This document shows positions 53,878-63,662 of a DNA stretch of 64,000 bases, one piece after another. How positions within the stretch are numbered: the first letter of the stretch is position 1; the number at the start of each line of letters is the position of its first letter. The stretch covers positions 124,001 to 188,000 of the forward strand of contig CBDBEU010000005.1 in assembly GCA_965204565.1 (NCBI GenBank), read 5' to 3'. Source of the stretch: CBDBEU01 sp965204565. GTDB taxonomy: Bacteria; Pseudomonadota; Alphaproteobacteria; Rhizobiales; TMED25. The translations under genes and the position numbers were made by a program. The notes under the pieces are model-generated. The model saw only the letters and a program-made list of their open reading frames with translations, made no database searches and was not told the origin of the DNA.

Positions 53878-55071
53878 TCAGACCACGCCAGCGGCCTTGA
53901 GTTTGACGATCTCGTCTTCGCCAAGGCCGAATTGCCTTAGAATGTCGTCATTGTGCTCACCCGCATCGGGCGCCGGGTAGGCATAAGTTTCGGGCTGCTC
54001 GACATCGGAGAAATTCACCGGCTGGCGCACCACCGGCAGTCGGCCAAGGCGTTGATGCTCGACATGGCGCACCATCTGCAAATGCTCCACTTGCGGGTCT
54101 GCAAACACCTGATCGATATTGTTGACCGGTCCGCACGGAACGCCCGCATCGTTCAACAGTTCGATCCAATGATCGGCCGGCTGGGTCTTGAGTATGGCGC
54201 TGATTTCGGCATTAAGCCCATCGCGGTTTTTTGAGCGCAGCTCATCTGTCTTATAGTTCGGGTAATCAGCCAGATGCGGCGCGCCGATCGCATGGCACAG
54301 CCGTTCATAAAGTGTGTTTGCTGCCGCGACATTGATGAACTTGTCCGCGGTCGGATAGCAGGACTGTGGCATCAGTGTCGGGTGGTCGTTGCCGGCGGCC
54401 TGCGCCACCTCGCCCTTTTGCAACCAGCGCGCCGCCTGGAAATCAAGCATGAACACCATCGCCTCGGTGAGCGAGGTGTGCACCCAGCATCCCTTGCCGG
54501 TCTTTTCCCTCTCCAGAAGTGCAATCACCATGCCCTGGGCGAGAAACATGCCAGCGCACAGATCAGTGATCGGAATTCCGACCCGAACCGGCCCGTTCTC
54601 GGGAAATCCGGTGATCGACATCAGCCCCGCCAGACCTTGCGCGATCTGGTCGACGCCGGGACGGGCCTTGTAGGGCCCGGTCTGGCCAAAGCCTGAAATC
54701 GAGCCGTAGATGATACCCGGATTGATCTTTGAAATCGCCTCATAGTCAATGCCAAGCCGGTGCTTGACGTCGGCACGGAAATTCTCGACCACCACGTCGG
54801 CTTTTGCCGCCATGCGCATGAACAGCTCGTGCCCCTCGCTCGTTGCCAGGTCAATCGTCAGGCTGCGCTTGTTACGATGCAGATTTTGAAAATCGACACC
54901 GTTGCGGCTGCCAGCAAGCGGCCCGCCCTTCTGTCCCGACCGGTCCGGCGGCTCGACGTGGATCACATCGGCGCCCCAGTCAGCAAATACCCGCGCCGCC
55001 GTGGGGCCGGCCCTGGCCCGTGTCAGGTCAAGAACCACATATCCTTCAAGTGGCAATCGGTTTGCTGTCAC
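53878..55071 (-). CDS. CaiB/BaiF family (class III) CoA transferase
   Basis: Moves CoA between carboxylic acids such as formyl/oxalyl, carnitine or dicarboxylate CoA esters; the substrate cannot be told from sequence. 397 residues with the family pattern: LEGYVVLDLTRARAGPTAAR, VFADWGADVIHVEPP, NKRSLTIDLATSEG, VVVENFRADVKHRLGIDYEA, GSISGFGQTGPYKARPGVDQ, and the conserved Asp in VGIPITDLCAGMFLAQG. It ends DDILRQFGLGEDEIVKLKAAG. It converges with ispG and has no pathway partner next to it. Confidence 0.9.
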   Translation of the reverse strand: MTANRLPLEGYVVLDLTRARAGPTAARVFADWGADVIHVEPPDRSGQKGGPLAGSRNGVDFQNLHRNKRSLTIDLATSEGHELFMRMAAKADVVVENFRADVKHRLGIDYEAISKINPGIIYGSISGFGQTGPYKARPGVDQIAQGLAGLMSITGFPENGPVRVGIPITDLCAGMFLAQGMVIALLEREKTGKGCWVHTSLTEAMVFMLDFQAARWLQKGEVAQAAGNDHPTLMPQSCYPTADKFINVAAANTLYERLCHAIGAPHLADYPNYKTDELRSKNRDGLNAEISAILKTQPADHWIELLNDAGVPCGPVNNIDQVFADPQVEHLQMVRHVEHQRLGRLPVVRQPVNFSDVEQPETYAYPAPDAGEHNDDILRQFGLGEDEIVKLKAAGVV

Positions 55072-55160
55072 GACGATCTCCCGAACACGCGCGCCTTTTG
55101 CGCGCCATGGTGGCGGTGCAGCGCATCATTGCTGTCAATGCGGCTCATGGTTGAACTATG

Positions 55161-56042
55161 TCATGACCGCCGAGTAAGAAGAAAGCGGCAGAGCCCGCGC
55201 AGATTTTCCGCCCTGTCGCCATAAGGCGCGAGCGCCTCAAGCGCGCTGTCAACCAGCCGGCCTGCCTCGTCGCGCGCGCCTTCAGCTCCAAATTCGGCGA
55301 CGAATGTCGCCTTGCCGCGCTCGGCATCCTTGCCGGTGCGTTTGCCGGTTTCCGCCTCGCTTGACTCTTCATCAAGCAGATCGTCGGTGATCTGGAACGC
55401 AGCGCCGAACGCATCGGCAAGGGCGGCCAGCCTTGCCCGGTCATCATCGCCCGCCTGGCCCAGTGTCGCGCCTGACACGCAGGCGAAGCGAAACAGTGCC
55501 CCGGTCTTCATCGCCTGCATCTTTGAGATTTCCCCGGCCCCCGGCATCCGGGTCTCGAAGGCAAGATCTAGCATCTGCCCGCCGACCATGCCGCTGGCTC
55601 CCGAGGCCACGGCAAGGTCGGCGGCAAGCCTGGTTTGAACCTCCGCCGCCAGTCCGCTCTTGGCGTCCGCGATGATCTCGAATGCCAGCGCCTGCAGCGC
55701 ATCTCCGGCCAGGATTGCTGTCGCCTCATCAAAGGCGACGTGAACCGTCGGTTTGCCCCGGCGCAGATCATCATCATCCATGGCAGGCAGATCGTCATGG
55801 ATCAACGAATAGGTATGCAGGCACTCGATCGCTGCCGCCACCGGCATTGCCGATTGGGGCGAAACGCCGAACAGCCCCGCGCTTTCGATCACCAAAAACG
55901 GCCGCAGCCGCTTGCCGCCGGCAAGCACTGCATGGCGCATTGCCGCAACCAGACGCTCCGGCGCCTCAAGATCGCCCAACAATTGGTCAAGCCTCTGGCC
56001 GACCTCGCGCGCAATCCGGAATAGGTCTTTTTCAAACGACAT
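55161..56042 (-). CDS. ispA: farnesyl/geranylgeranyl diphosphate synthase
   Basis: Trans-prenyl diphosphate synthase that condenses IPP with DMAPP and GPP. 293 residues from ATG 56042. Domain marks: AMRHAVLAGGKRLRPFLVI, first Asp-rich motif LIHDDLPAMDDDDLRRGKPT, QALAFEIIADAKSGL, GGQMLDLAFE and second Asp-rich motif AFQITDDLLDEES. The size and the two residues between the Asp pairs of the first motif fit bacterial IspA. The long upstream in-frame stretch is not part of the gene. Divergent from the broken mtgA. Confidence 0.94.
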   Translation of the reverse strand: MSFEKDLFRIAREVGQRLDQLLGDLEAPERLVAAMRHAVLAGGKRLRPFLVIESAGLFGVSPQSAMPVAAAIECLHTYSLIHDDLPAMDDDDLRRGKPTVHVAFDEATAILAGDALQALAFEIIADAKSGLAAEVQTRLAADLAVASGASGMVGGQMLDLAFETRMPGAGEISKMQAMKTGALFRFACVSGATLGQAGDDDRARLAALADAFGAAFQITDDLLDEESSEAETGKRTGKDAERGKATFVAEFGAEGARDEAGRLVDSALEALAPYGDRAENLRGLCRFLLTRRS

Positions 56043-56120
56043 CGGTGAGATTTCCAAAGCGGCTCCTGGTCCGGTATGGACCTTGTCCGAGCTTTTAGCA
56101 GGAGGATGAAGGGCGGTCGA

Positions 56121-56814
56121 ATGCGTCGCTTTTTCACCGCGATCATTGTCGCTTGCGTCGCGCTTTTTATTTCTCTCGCCGTGTTGATCGGTATTTTCTC
56201 CTACGCCGACCCGCCGGTGACAGCGCGCATGGCATGGCGTATTTCGTCGGGCAACGGTATCCATCACCACCCGGTTCCCGCTGCCGAAATCGCCCCGGCG
56301 CTCGTCCATGCGGTTCTCACATCGGAGGACAACCATTACTGCAGTCATCGCGGCATTGACTGGCAGGCGGTCGAGCGGGCCATCGACGAGGCGATGAACA
56401 AGGCGGCTCCCCGCGCGGCGCCAGCACCATCACCATGCAGACCGCGAAAAATCTGTTTTTGTGGCCCCAGCGCAGCTATGTGAGAAAGGCGCTTGAAGCG
56501 CCGATCGCGCTTGCCCTCGACTTTATGTGGGGCAAGCGCCGGATCATCGAAGTCTATCTCAACATTGTCGAATGGGGCCCCGGCATCTATGGTGCCGAAG
56601 CTGCCGCACAGCACCATTTCGGCCGTACCGCAGCCGAATTGACGCCATACCAGGCAGCCTTGCTCGCCGCCTCGCTGCCCCGCCCCTAGCGCGCACTGCC
56701 GGACGTCCAGGTCCGGTCACCCGGCGCACCGCCCAGCGCATCATGATGCGCATGGCCCGGACAAACGGGCTGTTTGATTGCGTGAATGGCGAACCCCGAG
56801 ATCGGCCATTGTGA
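56121..56814 (+). pseudogene. mtgA: monofunctional peptidoglycan transglycosylase MtgA, two frameshifts
   Basis: GT51 enzyme that polymerises lipid II. The start RRFFTAIIVACVALFISLAV is a membrane anchor; then LVHAVLTSEDNHYCSHRGID with the catalytic Glu (SED). Near 56410 the frame shifts and GASTITMQTAKNLFLWPQRS, YVRKALEAPIALALDFMW and EVYLNIVEWGPGIYGAEAAA follow in another frame; near 56685 a second shift leads to ARTAGRPGPVTRRTAQRIMM and a late stop at 56814. Penicillin-binding proteins elsewhere would have to replace it. Confidence 0.8.
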
Positions 56815-56907
56815 GCGCCAGCAAGGGTGCTTGCCTGCATGCATATTTCCGTTTGCGCACCAAGGCCCTATAGATGACCGCCAGCAGGAAACATGCGAGG
56901 GAGTGAC

Positions 56908-57933
56908 ATGACCAAGAAAATTGCGGTGCTCATTTCCGGTGCCAATGGCAGTTGCATCGCGGCCGATCTCATCCGCGCCGGGCACGATGTGACCATGATC
57001 GACCAATGGCCGGCCCATATTGAGGTGATGCGCACCGACGGGCTTACCGTTTCGCTTCCCGATGAGGAAATCCACGTCGAACCAGATGCCCAGCATATTT
57101 GCGATCTGGCTTCGCTCAATCGCATGTTCGATATCGTGCTGCTGACCTCCAAGGCCTATGACGCACGCTGGGCAGCGGAGCTGATCAAGCCCCATCTGGC
57201 GCCCGACGGCCTGCTTGTCGGCGTCCAGAACGGCATGACGGCGAGTGATATCGCCGACATTGTCGGGCCTGAGCGCACCGTGGGCTGTGTCGTCGAACTT
57301 GCCTCGCAATTGCTCGAACCCGGCAAGGTCAAGCGCGTGACCCGCCATGTCGGAACCTGGTTCGGCGTCGGCGCGCTCGATCCTTCTATGGACGCACGGG
57401 TCCCCGAAATCATCGAGATCATGAGCCACACCGGCAAAGTTTCGCTCACCGAAAATGTCCAGTCCGGCAAATGGATGAAGCTCGTTGTCAACGCCATGTC
57501 GATGTGCCCCAACGCCATGATCGGCCGCAACGGCGCGGTGTCAGTGACCATTCCCGGCATGCGCGAGCTGATGCTGCGCTGTGGCGAGGAGGCGCTGGCC
57601 ACCGGACAGGAGGCCGGCTACGGAATCGAGCCGATTTTTGGCCTCACCCAGGACGATATCCAGGGCACCAACCGCTTGCTTGAAATGCTGTTGGAAAAGA
57701 TCCTCAAGGATGTTGGCCCCAATCACCGCAACACCGTCACCCAGGACCACGACAAGGGCCGCAAGTCCGAGGTCGATCTGATGAATGGCTGGGTGGTCGA
57801 ACAGGCTGAAAGCCAGGACTCAGCGGCCCCCGCCAATGCCGCAATCGTTGCCGTCAGCCGCCGCATTGAAGCCGGTGAACTAAAGCCCGATCCTGAAAAC
57901 CTTGCGCTGGCGCTGGCAGAGCTTGAAATCTAG
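56908..57933 (+). CDS. ketopantoate reductase family (PanE/ApbA) oxidoreductase
   Basis: NADPH-dependent reductase of the 2-dehydropantoate 2-reductase family. 341 residues from ATG 56908 with GAGGGAG upstream. N-terminal Rossmann start KIAVLISGANGSCIAADLIR with an unusual GANGS in place of the common GAGAIG loop. Further marks are LLTSKAYDARWAAELIKPHL, LLVGVQNGMTASDIADIVGP and the C-terminal catalytic Lys/Asn helix SGKWMKLVVNAMSMCPNAMI. The end HDKGRKSEVDLMNGWVVEQA is typical of the branch. Whether it makes pantoate or reduces another 2-oxo acid is open. Confidence 0.82.
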   Translation: MTKKIAVLISGANGSCIAADLIRAGHDVTMIDQWPAHIEVMRTDGLTVSLPDEEIHVEPDAQHICDLASLNRMFDIVLLTSKAYDARWAAELIKPHLAPDGLLVGVQNGMTASDIADIVGPERTVGCVVELASQLLEPGKVKRVTRHVGTWFGVGALDPSMDARVPEIIEIMSHTGKVSLTENVQSGKWMKLVVNAMSMCPNAMIGRNGAVSVTIPGMRELMLRCGEEALATGQEAGYGIEPIFGLTQDDIQGTNRLLEMLLEKILKDVGPNHRNTVTQDHDKGRKSEVDLMNGWVVEQAESQDSAAPANAAIVAVSRRIEAGELKPDPENLALALAELEI

Positions 57934-58058
57934 CGGGCGGGCCCTGATTCCAGGCTTGGCAATTGTGCTTCATCATCCATCTGGCCAACCGGGCAGCAAA
58001 CAGCTATAAGCCTGCCCGAACATTCAGCGCCAAGCGCGCTCAACAGGATTTGCGACTC

Positions 58059-58244
58059 ATGGCTGTTCCGAGAAAAAAGGTCACCCGGGCCAAACGCGGT
58101 AATCGCCGTTCGACCGATGCGCTCAAAGCGCCTACCTATGTGGAAAACAAGGATAGCGGCGAGTTGCACCGCCCGCACCATATCGACCTGAAATCCGGCA
58201 TGTATCGGGGCCGCCAGGTGCTCGAACCAAAGGACGATCTCTAG
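58059..58244 (+). CDS. rpmF: 50S ribosomal protein L32
   Basis: Small large-subunit ribosomal protein, 61 residues from ATG 58059: AVPRKKVTRAKRGNRRSTDA, then LKAPTYVENKDSGELHRPHH and IDLKSGMYRGRQVLEPKDDL. The form without zinc-binding cysteines is normal for alphaproteobacteria. In this group rpmF usually follows mtgA, and here too mtgA lies just upstream with the PanE-like gene inserted between them. The long frame starting at 57963 is only upstream read-through. Confidence 0.96.
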   Translation: MAVPRKKVTRAKRGNRRSTDALKAPTYVENKDSGELHRPHHIDLKSGMYRGRQVLEPKDDL

Positions 58245-58361
58245 CCAAAAGGCTTGATCGGCCTGCCCGATTTGCCGGCAGGGCTGCATTCGGGCAACAT
58301 TCCCGGGTAGTGCCCCAGTTGACCGGTTTGCATCGGCCTTTCAGGGGCTGTATGTTTCCGT

Positions 58362-58781
58362 TTGCGTTGGAGGCTCGTCATTCTGATTGCACTTCCGCTG
58401 CTGGCACTCCCACTGATTGCCTACAATATTCTCGCCATCACCAGAGGCGACATCTGGGGCGATGCCGTGTTCGCGATCGAAATGGTGCGCGGCGACACGT
58501 TTGAACTCACCGCCGGCGGCCTGTTCATTTTCGTCTCGGTGGTGCTGCTGTTTCTTGAAATCCTCAAATCGACCCGTACCGGCACCGGTTCGATCATCGA
58601 TCACCTGCTGTCGGTTTTGGTGTTCGTGGTGTGCCTGGTTGAATTTTTGCTGATTGGCTTTGCCGCCAACGAAACCTTTTTCATCCTGACCACAATGGCG
58701 CTGGTCGACGTCATTGCCGGCTTCTCGATCACCATTCGCGCCGCGCGCCGCGATGTTGCGATCGACCCGAACGTGCTATAG
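58362..58781 (+). CDS. small integral membrane protein of unknown function
   Basis: 139 residues from a TTG at 58362 (AGGGG lies about 15 bases upstream). Four hydrophobic segments are clear: LVILIALPLLALPLIAYNIL, LTAGGLFIFVSVVLLFLEIL, LLSVLVFVVCLVEFLLIGFA and FFILTTMALVDVIAGFSITI. The loops carry few conserved charges and I know no named family; the layout resembles conserved membrane proteins of unknown role in Rhizobiales. It converges with the dehydrogenase pseudogene ten bases later. Confidence 0.75.
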   Translation: MRWRLVILIALPLLALPLIAYNILAITRGDIWGDAVFAIEMVRGDTFELTAGGLFIFVSVVLLFLEILKSTRTGTGSIIDHLLSVLVFVVCLVEFLLIGFAANETFFILTTMALVDVIAGFSITIRAARRDVAIDPNVL

Positions 58782-58790
58782 CCTGAAATT

Positions 58791-59833
58791 CTACGGTCGC
58801 TTTTTCGGGCTCGGCGACACGCGATAGACCGCACCGGCAAAATCGTCGGAAACATAGATGGTGCCGTGCGCCCGCCAATGGAGCGAAATCACTTCATATC
58901 CGGCCTTTTTGAGCGGTTCCACGAGCCATGCAGAGCCACCAGCGCCGTTCCATTGAGTGCCGTATGGACTGCCTGCGCAGAAATCGAATTGATAGCGGTG
59001 CCAAATGGGCGCCAAATGCGTGCAGCGGCGCGATCTGCTCTGCTTGCGGCGCACCTTCATCAGCACCGAAATCAGGATCGGGCACATTGTCGCCATTGTA
59101 AAATGGCCAGCCGTAAAATCCGCCATCAACGATGACGTTGAGTTCATCGGGAGGAAAGTCATCGCCCAGCCAATCACGCGCGTTGTCGATGCCGTAGCGC
59201 ATGCCGCTTGCCCGGTGCCAGTCAAATCCCACGGTGTTGCGCAATCCGCGCGCGTAAATGCGCAGATCCGACCCGTCCGGCGCCATGCGCAACATCGCTG
59301 CGCGCCAGGGATTTTCCTCAATGCAGACATTGCAGTTCGAACCCGCGGTCAGATAAAGCCTGCCATCCGGTCCAATAGCGATGGTTCTGGTCGAATGCCC
59401 GCCATCACTTGGAAGGCCGCTCAAAATGGTCTCCAACTCGCCGGAAATCTGTCCAGAAGCCCGATCGAAGCGGACCCTCCTCGGCCACCACCAGCCAGTC
59501 ATCGCTCAGCGCCAAGCCATGTGGCCGTGCCAGACCTTCAAGCAGAACCGATATTGCGTCCGCCAGACCATCACCATCCCGGTCGGCATCAAGCTTCAGC
59601 ACAGTTCCATCGTCAGACACCGAAACCAGAATGTTGCCAGCTTCGGTCATCGCCATCAGCCGCGCATCAGCAACACCGCTGGCATAAAGCGTGACGGAAA
59701 ATCCGGGTGCGGCGATTAGTCTGGTTGCCAATTCCGATGCATCACATGGCACAATCCCGGTCAATCGCGCAATAACCATGCGTGCCGAACTGCCTCCCAG
59801 ATCGACCAAGGCCGCAATGCAGATGCCAGACAT
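58791..59833 (-). pseudogene. PQQ-type sugar (sorbosone/glucose) dehydrogenase, frameshifted
   Basis: Six-bladed propeller protein, once exported. The start IAALVDLGGSSARMVIARLT leads to GFSVTLYASGVADARLMAMT, VLKLDADRDGDGLADAISVL and ARPHGLALSDDWLVVAE. A shift near 59475 is followed by RVRFDRASGQISGELETILS, TRTIAIGPDGRLYLTAGSNC, IYARGLRNTVGFDWHRASGM and GGFYGWPFYNGDNVPDPDFG. Near 58990 the frame changes again. A large part of blades 5-6 is missing before the end GTIYVSDDFAGAVYRVSPS. The NVCIEENPWRAAMLRM segment holds the calcium/PQQ-type loop. Confidence 0.75.
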
Positions 59834-59988
59834 GGCAAGGATGAAAAACGCCGATAAGGCCAGTCTTCGGATGATACCGCTCTCCCAATCACTTTGGGTG
59901 CCGCCTCCAGCTTCGCCAGGATAACGCCGGCAGGTAGTAACGAAAAGCCAGATATCGGGATTAATTGAAAAGCTGAGTGAGACGATCC

Positions 59989-60138
59989 TCAGATCAATAC
60001 ATCGATCCGTGCGCCGTCCTTTTGCTTCACACCCTCGCGAGAATAGGCGCGATGGATCGATTGCGCCTGTTCCCGCGCCAGACGCCGGCGCCGCAACCGC
60101 TCTCCAAAAAGCTGTGCCAGAAAGGCCGGTTGCGCCAT
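59989..60138 (-). CDS. small basic protein, hypothetical
   Basis: 49 codons from ATG 60138 on the minus strand: AQPAFLAQLFGERLRRRRLA, then REQAQSIHRAYSREGVKQKD and a short end. It is rich in Arg and Gln and looks like one amphipathic helix. No clear ribosome site and no known family, so it may be chance. The rest of the gap between 59834 and 60473 shows no other coding sequence; it should hold the promoter of the PAS-GGDEF-EAL gene. Confidence 0.35.
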   Translation of the reverse strand: MAQPAFLAQLFGERLRRRRLAREQAQSIHRAYSREGVKQKDGARIDVLI

Positions 60139-60473
60139 TGTGCGCTCGGTGCGGAACCCGGTTCGATTGTACTCAGACCGGCTCACAGGCACAGCAATGG
60201 CGCCATTTTTAGCACCATACCATCACGCCAATTCCTGTTTGGGCCTTTACGGGGCATAAGTGCACACTCGGTCTGGGTCACAACACGCGACATGTCCCCC
60301 CTACACGCAAAAACAGCGCCATAGGCAGGCCACACGATTAACTATAGACCGACAAAATGCCCCGGCGGGCACATGCTTTTCGCAATACCCAGATTTCATT
60401 AACGCTGTGCGTTTAGCGTCACTATGCAATGAACGCCGCTATCAAGCGGCCGCTGATGATGGGGTAGGGCCAA

Positions 60474-62295
60474 ATGACATCGGAGTCAGAACAGGAAAAC
60501 CGTTCCGCGTTGGTAACAACACCAGATGTGCGGCTGACTTCAGCCGCCGAACGGCAGGGTGCACGCGACATGGCCTTGGAGTTGTTTGACCGGCGTCAGT
60601 CCGGTCACATTGATGCCGCTAGCCTGGGAAGCTCAAGCGCGGCTCCTGATTTGATGCGCGCGCCGCTTGCCGCCGGTGCCGCTCTTTACCGGTGGACCAT
60701 TGCCACCGATGTTCTCGAATGGAGCGAGAACGCCTCACGCGTCTTGAACGCGAATGATCCTTCATGGCTGATTAGCGGGCGTGGTTATGCCGCCCTGCTC
60801 GACATCGACAATGTCGCCAACCGTTACGACACGATCGTCATGACACGTGATACCGACCCCGGTGACGGTGTTCCCTATTCCATCACCTATCGTATACGGC
60901 CCAGGTGCCGCGACAGCGCCGAAGGTGCCTGGGTTGAGGACACGGGTCGCTGGTATGCCGGCAGCGACGGTAAACCGGCCGTGGCACTGGGCATGGTGCG
61001 GCACATCGACCATCGCTACCAGGAAGAAGAGCGGCTGCATTTTCTGGCAAGGTTCGACTCCCTGACCGGCCATCTCAACCGTTCAGGCCTTGCTGGTGCC
61101 CTTGAGCAGGCAGTGGCGGCCAGCAATGGCCGCCATCGACCGCCTGGCAATGATTAACGAAACCTACGGTTTTGACGTTGCCGACGATCCCATTGCCCAG
61201 GTTGGCCGCCGTCTGGGATCAGGGCTGCGTTCCGGCGACACAATTGGCCGTTATGCCGGCAACAAGATCGGCATGATCTTGATCAACACCAACGAGCACG
61301 CGGTCACCGGCGCTGCCAATCGCATTCTTGAATCCGTGCAAGGGCCCGCCATCCGCACCGACGTCGGAAGCGTGCCGGTGACCATTTCCATGGGCGGTAT
61401 TTTAATACCGCGCCATGCGCGCATCGCGCGCGAAGCGATGATGCGCGCCGAAGATGCTCTCAGCCAGACCCGCGCTCTGCCCGTTGGCGGATTTTGTCTG
61501 TTCGATCACTCCGAGCAGCGCAAACCGGTGCGCAAGCGCAGTATCAAGATTGCCGACGAGATTGTCTCGGCACTGAATGACCGCCGCTTTGCCGTTGCTT
61601 ATCAGCCGATCGTGCTCGGTGTCGGCGATCAGCCGGCCATGTATGAATGCCTGTTGCGCATGATCTACCCCAACCGCGAGATCGTCGCGGCCGGTATGTT
61701 CATTGAAACCGCCGAGGAACTCGGTCTTGCAAGGATGCTTGACCTGCGTCGAACTCGTGCTCGAGGCCCTGCGCCACGGCACCGGCGAAACGCTGACGCT
61801 GAATGTTTTTCCGCCCTTACAGCCATGTCACCGGAGTGGCTGGAGAGCTTGGAAATAGCGCTGCGACCCAACCGTGAGCTTGCCAGGCGATTGATCGTGG
61901 AATTCACCGAGACCGTGGCGATCAAGGATATCGAAGCGTCCATGCGCTTTGTCACCGCTTTGAAGGATCTGGGCTGCCATGTGGCGATTGACGATTTCGG
62001 CGCCGGCTATACCTCATTCCGCAATCTGCAACTGCTCGATGTCGACTTGGTGAAGATCGATGGCTCGTTCATCCGCGGCCTCAATCACAATCCCGGAGAT
62101 CAGGTGTTTGTGAAGGATTTGGTCGATCTTGCCCGAAATTTCGACCTGCCCACGGTCGCTGAATGGGTGACCAGTGAGAAGGATGCCGCCCTGCTGTTGG
62201 ACTGGGGCGTCAATTACCTTCAGGGCTTTTTCTGCGGAGAAGCATCGATGCGCGCACCCTGGGCCGCAGCTGGCTCCCAGAAGATGCTCGCCTAA
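60474..62295 (+). pseudogene. PAS-GGDEF-EAL cyclic-di-GMP protein, broken
   Basis: The N-terminal part has a PAS-like segment (GAALYRWTIATDVLEWSENA, SITYRIRPRCRDSAEGAWVE). The GGDEF linker LHFLARFDSLTGHLNRSGLA runs into a frame change at about 61130 with some 10 codons missing, then IDRLAMINETYGFDVADDPI. The GGDEF signature itself is RYAGNKIGMIL, so it could not make cyclic-di-GMP. The EAL domain has AVAYQPIVLGVGDQPAMYEC (ECL in place of EAL) and a compensated double shift at about 61745-61805, where VELVLEALRHGTGETLTLN is readable in another frame. It then continues with HVAIDDFGAGYTSFRNLQLL and LPTVAEWVTSEKDAALLLDW. Confidence 0.75.
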
Positions 62296-62372
62296 TAGGG
62301 GGCCACCTCACCGGTCTGCTGACCGCCCGCCGGGAAAGGCACTGTTCCGGCAAAGCGCCGGCCAATTCCCCG

Positions 62373-62753
62373 CTAGTCGTCATCCCATTGATTGGCGTTG
62401 CTTGCGAGCTGCCCGCGAGCTGCCGGCACAACGCAAAAGCGGTGTCCGCTTGGCGCCTCCATCACTGTCCAATCACGAATGTCGGTAATCTGTTCGGCGC
62501 CAAGTGCCTCAAGTCGGGCAACTTCAGCGGCACAATCGTCGGTTTCGATACCGAGATGTACGCGGCTCGGATGATCGACCTTCTGCAACAAAACCCCGAT
62601 ACGGGCGGCATCGCCGATCAGGTCGACATAGCGGGGATCTTCAACCTCATGCGCTGCATCAAGGCCAAGCGCATGTGACCAGAATTCAACGTCACGCTCG
62701 TAATCATTGCTGTTGCAATCGATCACAATACCCCCAAGCCGGCTTTTGTGCAT
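62373..62753 (-). CDS. VOC superfamily (glyoxalase-like) protein
   Basis: 126 residues from ATG 62753: KSRLGGIVIDCNSNDYERDV, EFWSHALGLDAAHEVEDPRY, then HLGIETDDCAAEVARLEALG and WTVMEAPSGHRFCVVPAARG. The two beta-alpha-beta modules and the closing GHRFCVVP match the Glyoxalase_6-type branch of the VOC fold, which usually binds a small molecule or metal. Substrate unknown. ATG 62789 is an alternative start. Confidence 0.8.
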   Translation of the reverse strand: MHKSRLGGIVIDCNSNDYERDVEFWSHALGLDAAHEVEDPRYVDLIGDAARIGVLLQKVDHPSRVHLGIETDDCAAEVARLEALGAEQITDIRDWTVMEAPSGHRFCVVPAARGQLASNANQWDDD

Positions 62754-62834
62754 GGCGGTTACCCGTTGTTGGAACAAACCGAACGGCAAGGATTGGAACG
62801 TCCGCTCTTACGTCAGGTCAATTGAGGCGACGGC

Positions 62835-63617
62835 CTAGACCCGGCGTTTCACCATCATCTTTTTCAACCCGGCGATCGCCTTGGCCGGATTGAGGCTCTT
62901 GGGACAGGCCTTGACGCAATTCATGATCGTATGACAGCGGTATAGCCGGAACGGATCTTCCAGATTGTCGAGCCGGTCACCGGTCGCCTCATCGCGGCTG
63001 TCGATCACCCAGCGATAGGCCTGCAACAGAATTGCCGGGCCGAGATAGCGATCCGAATTCCACCAATAGCTCGGGCACGACGTCGAGCAGCACGCGCACA
63101 AGATGCACTCATAAAGTCCATCGAGCTTTTCGCGATCCTCGCGTGCCTGCAGCCATTCCTTCTCCGGCGTCGGCGTATCGGTCTTGAGCCACGGCTCTAT
63201 CGATCGGTGCTGGGCGAAGAAATCGCCGAGATCGGGCACCAGATCCTTGAGCACTTTCTGGTGCGGCAGCGGATAGATGCTGACCGGCCCGCTGATATCC
63301 TCGATCGCGCGTGTACAGGCGAGCGTGTTGGTGCCGCCAATATTCATCGCGCAGGAGCCGCAAACGCCTTCCCGGCATGAGCGGCGGAAAGTCAGCGTTG
63401 AATCGACCTCGTTCTTGATCTTGATCAGGGCATCGAGAACCATCGGTCCGCAATCGTCGAGATCGACAGTGTAGGTATCGAGCCTAGGTGTCTGGCCGTC
63501 ATCGGGATTCCAGCGATAGATCCGGAATTCGCACACATTGCCGCCCGTCCCGTCAGGCTTCGGCCAAGCCTTGCCGGTGCCGACTTTCGAGTTTTTGGGA
63601 AGCGTCAATTGAACCAT
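62835..63617 (-). CDS. sdhB: succinate dehydrogenase iron-sulfur subunit
   Basis: Carries electrons from SdhA through three FeS clusters to ubiquinone in complex II. 260 residues. 2Fe-2S motif RRSCREGVCGSCAMNIGGTN with the distal Cys in TLACTRAI; 4Fe-4S and 3Fe-4S motifs in YECILCACCSTSCPSYWWN and CHTIMNCVKACPKSLNPAKA. ATG 63617 is the family start (VQLTLPKNSKV). It follows sdhA by 45 bases on the same strand. All cysteines are in place. Confidence 0.97.
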   Translation of the reverse strand: MVQLTLPKNSKVGTGKAWPKPDGTGGNVCEFRIYRWNPDDGQTPRLDTYTVDLDDCGPMVLDALIKIKNEVDSTLTFRRSCREGVCGSCAMNIGGTNTLACTRAIEDISGPVSIYPLPHQKVLKDLVPDLGDFFAQHRSIEPWLKTDTPTPEKEWLQAREDREKLDGLYECILCACCSTSCPSYWWNSDRYLGPAILLQAYRWVIDSRDEATGDRLDNLEDPFRLYRCHTIMNCVKACPKSLNPAKAIAGLKKMMVKRRV

Positions 63618-63662
63618 GTCGTGTCCTTGAACCTTCGCATTTCAGGCATTGGGCGGGCGGTG

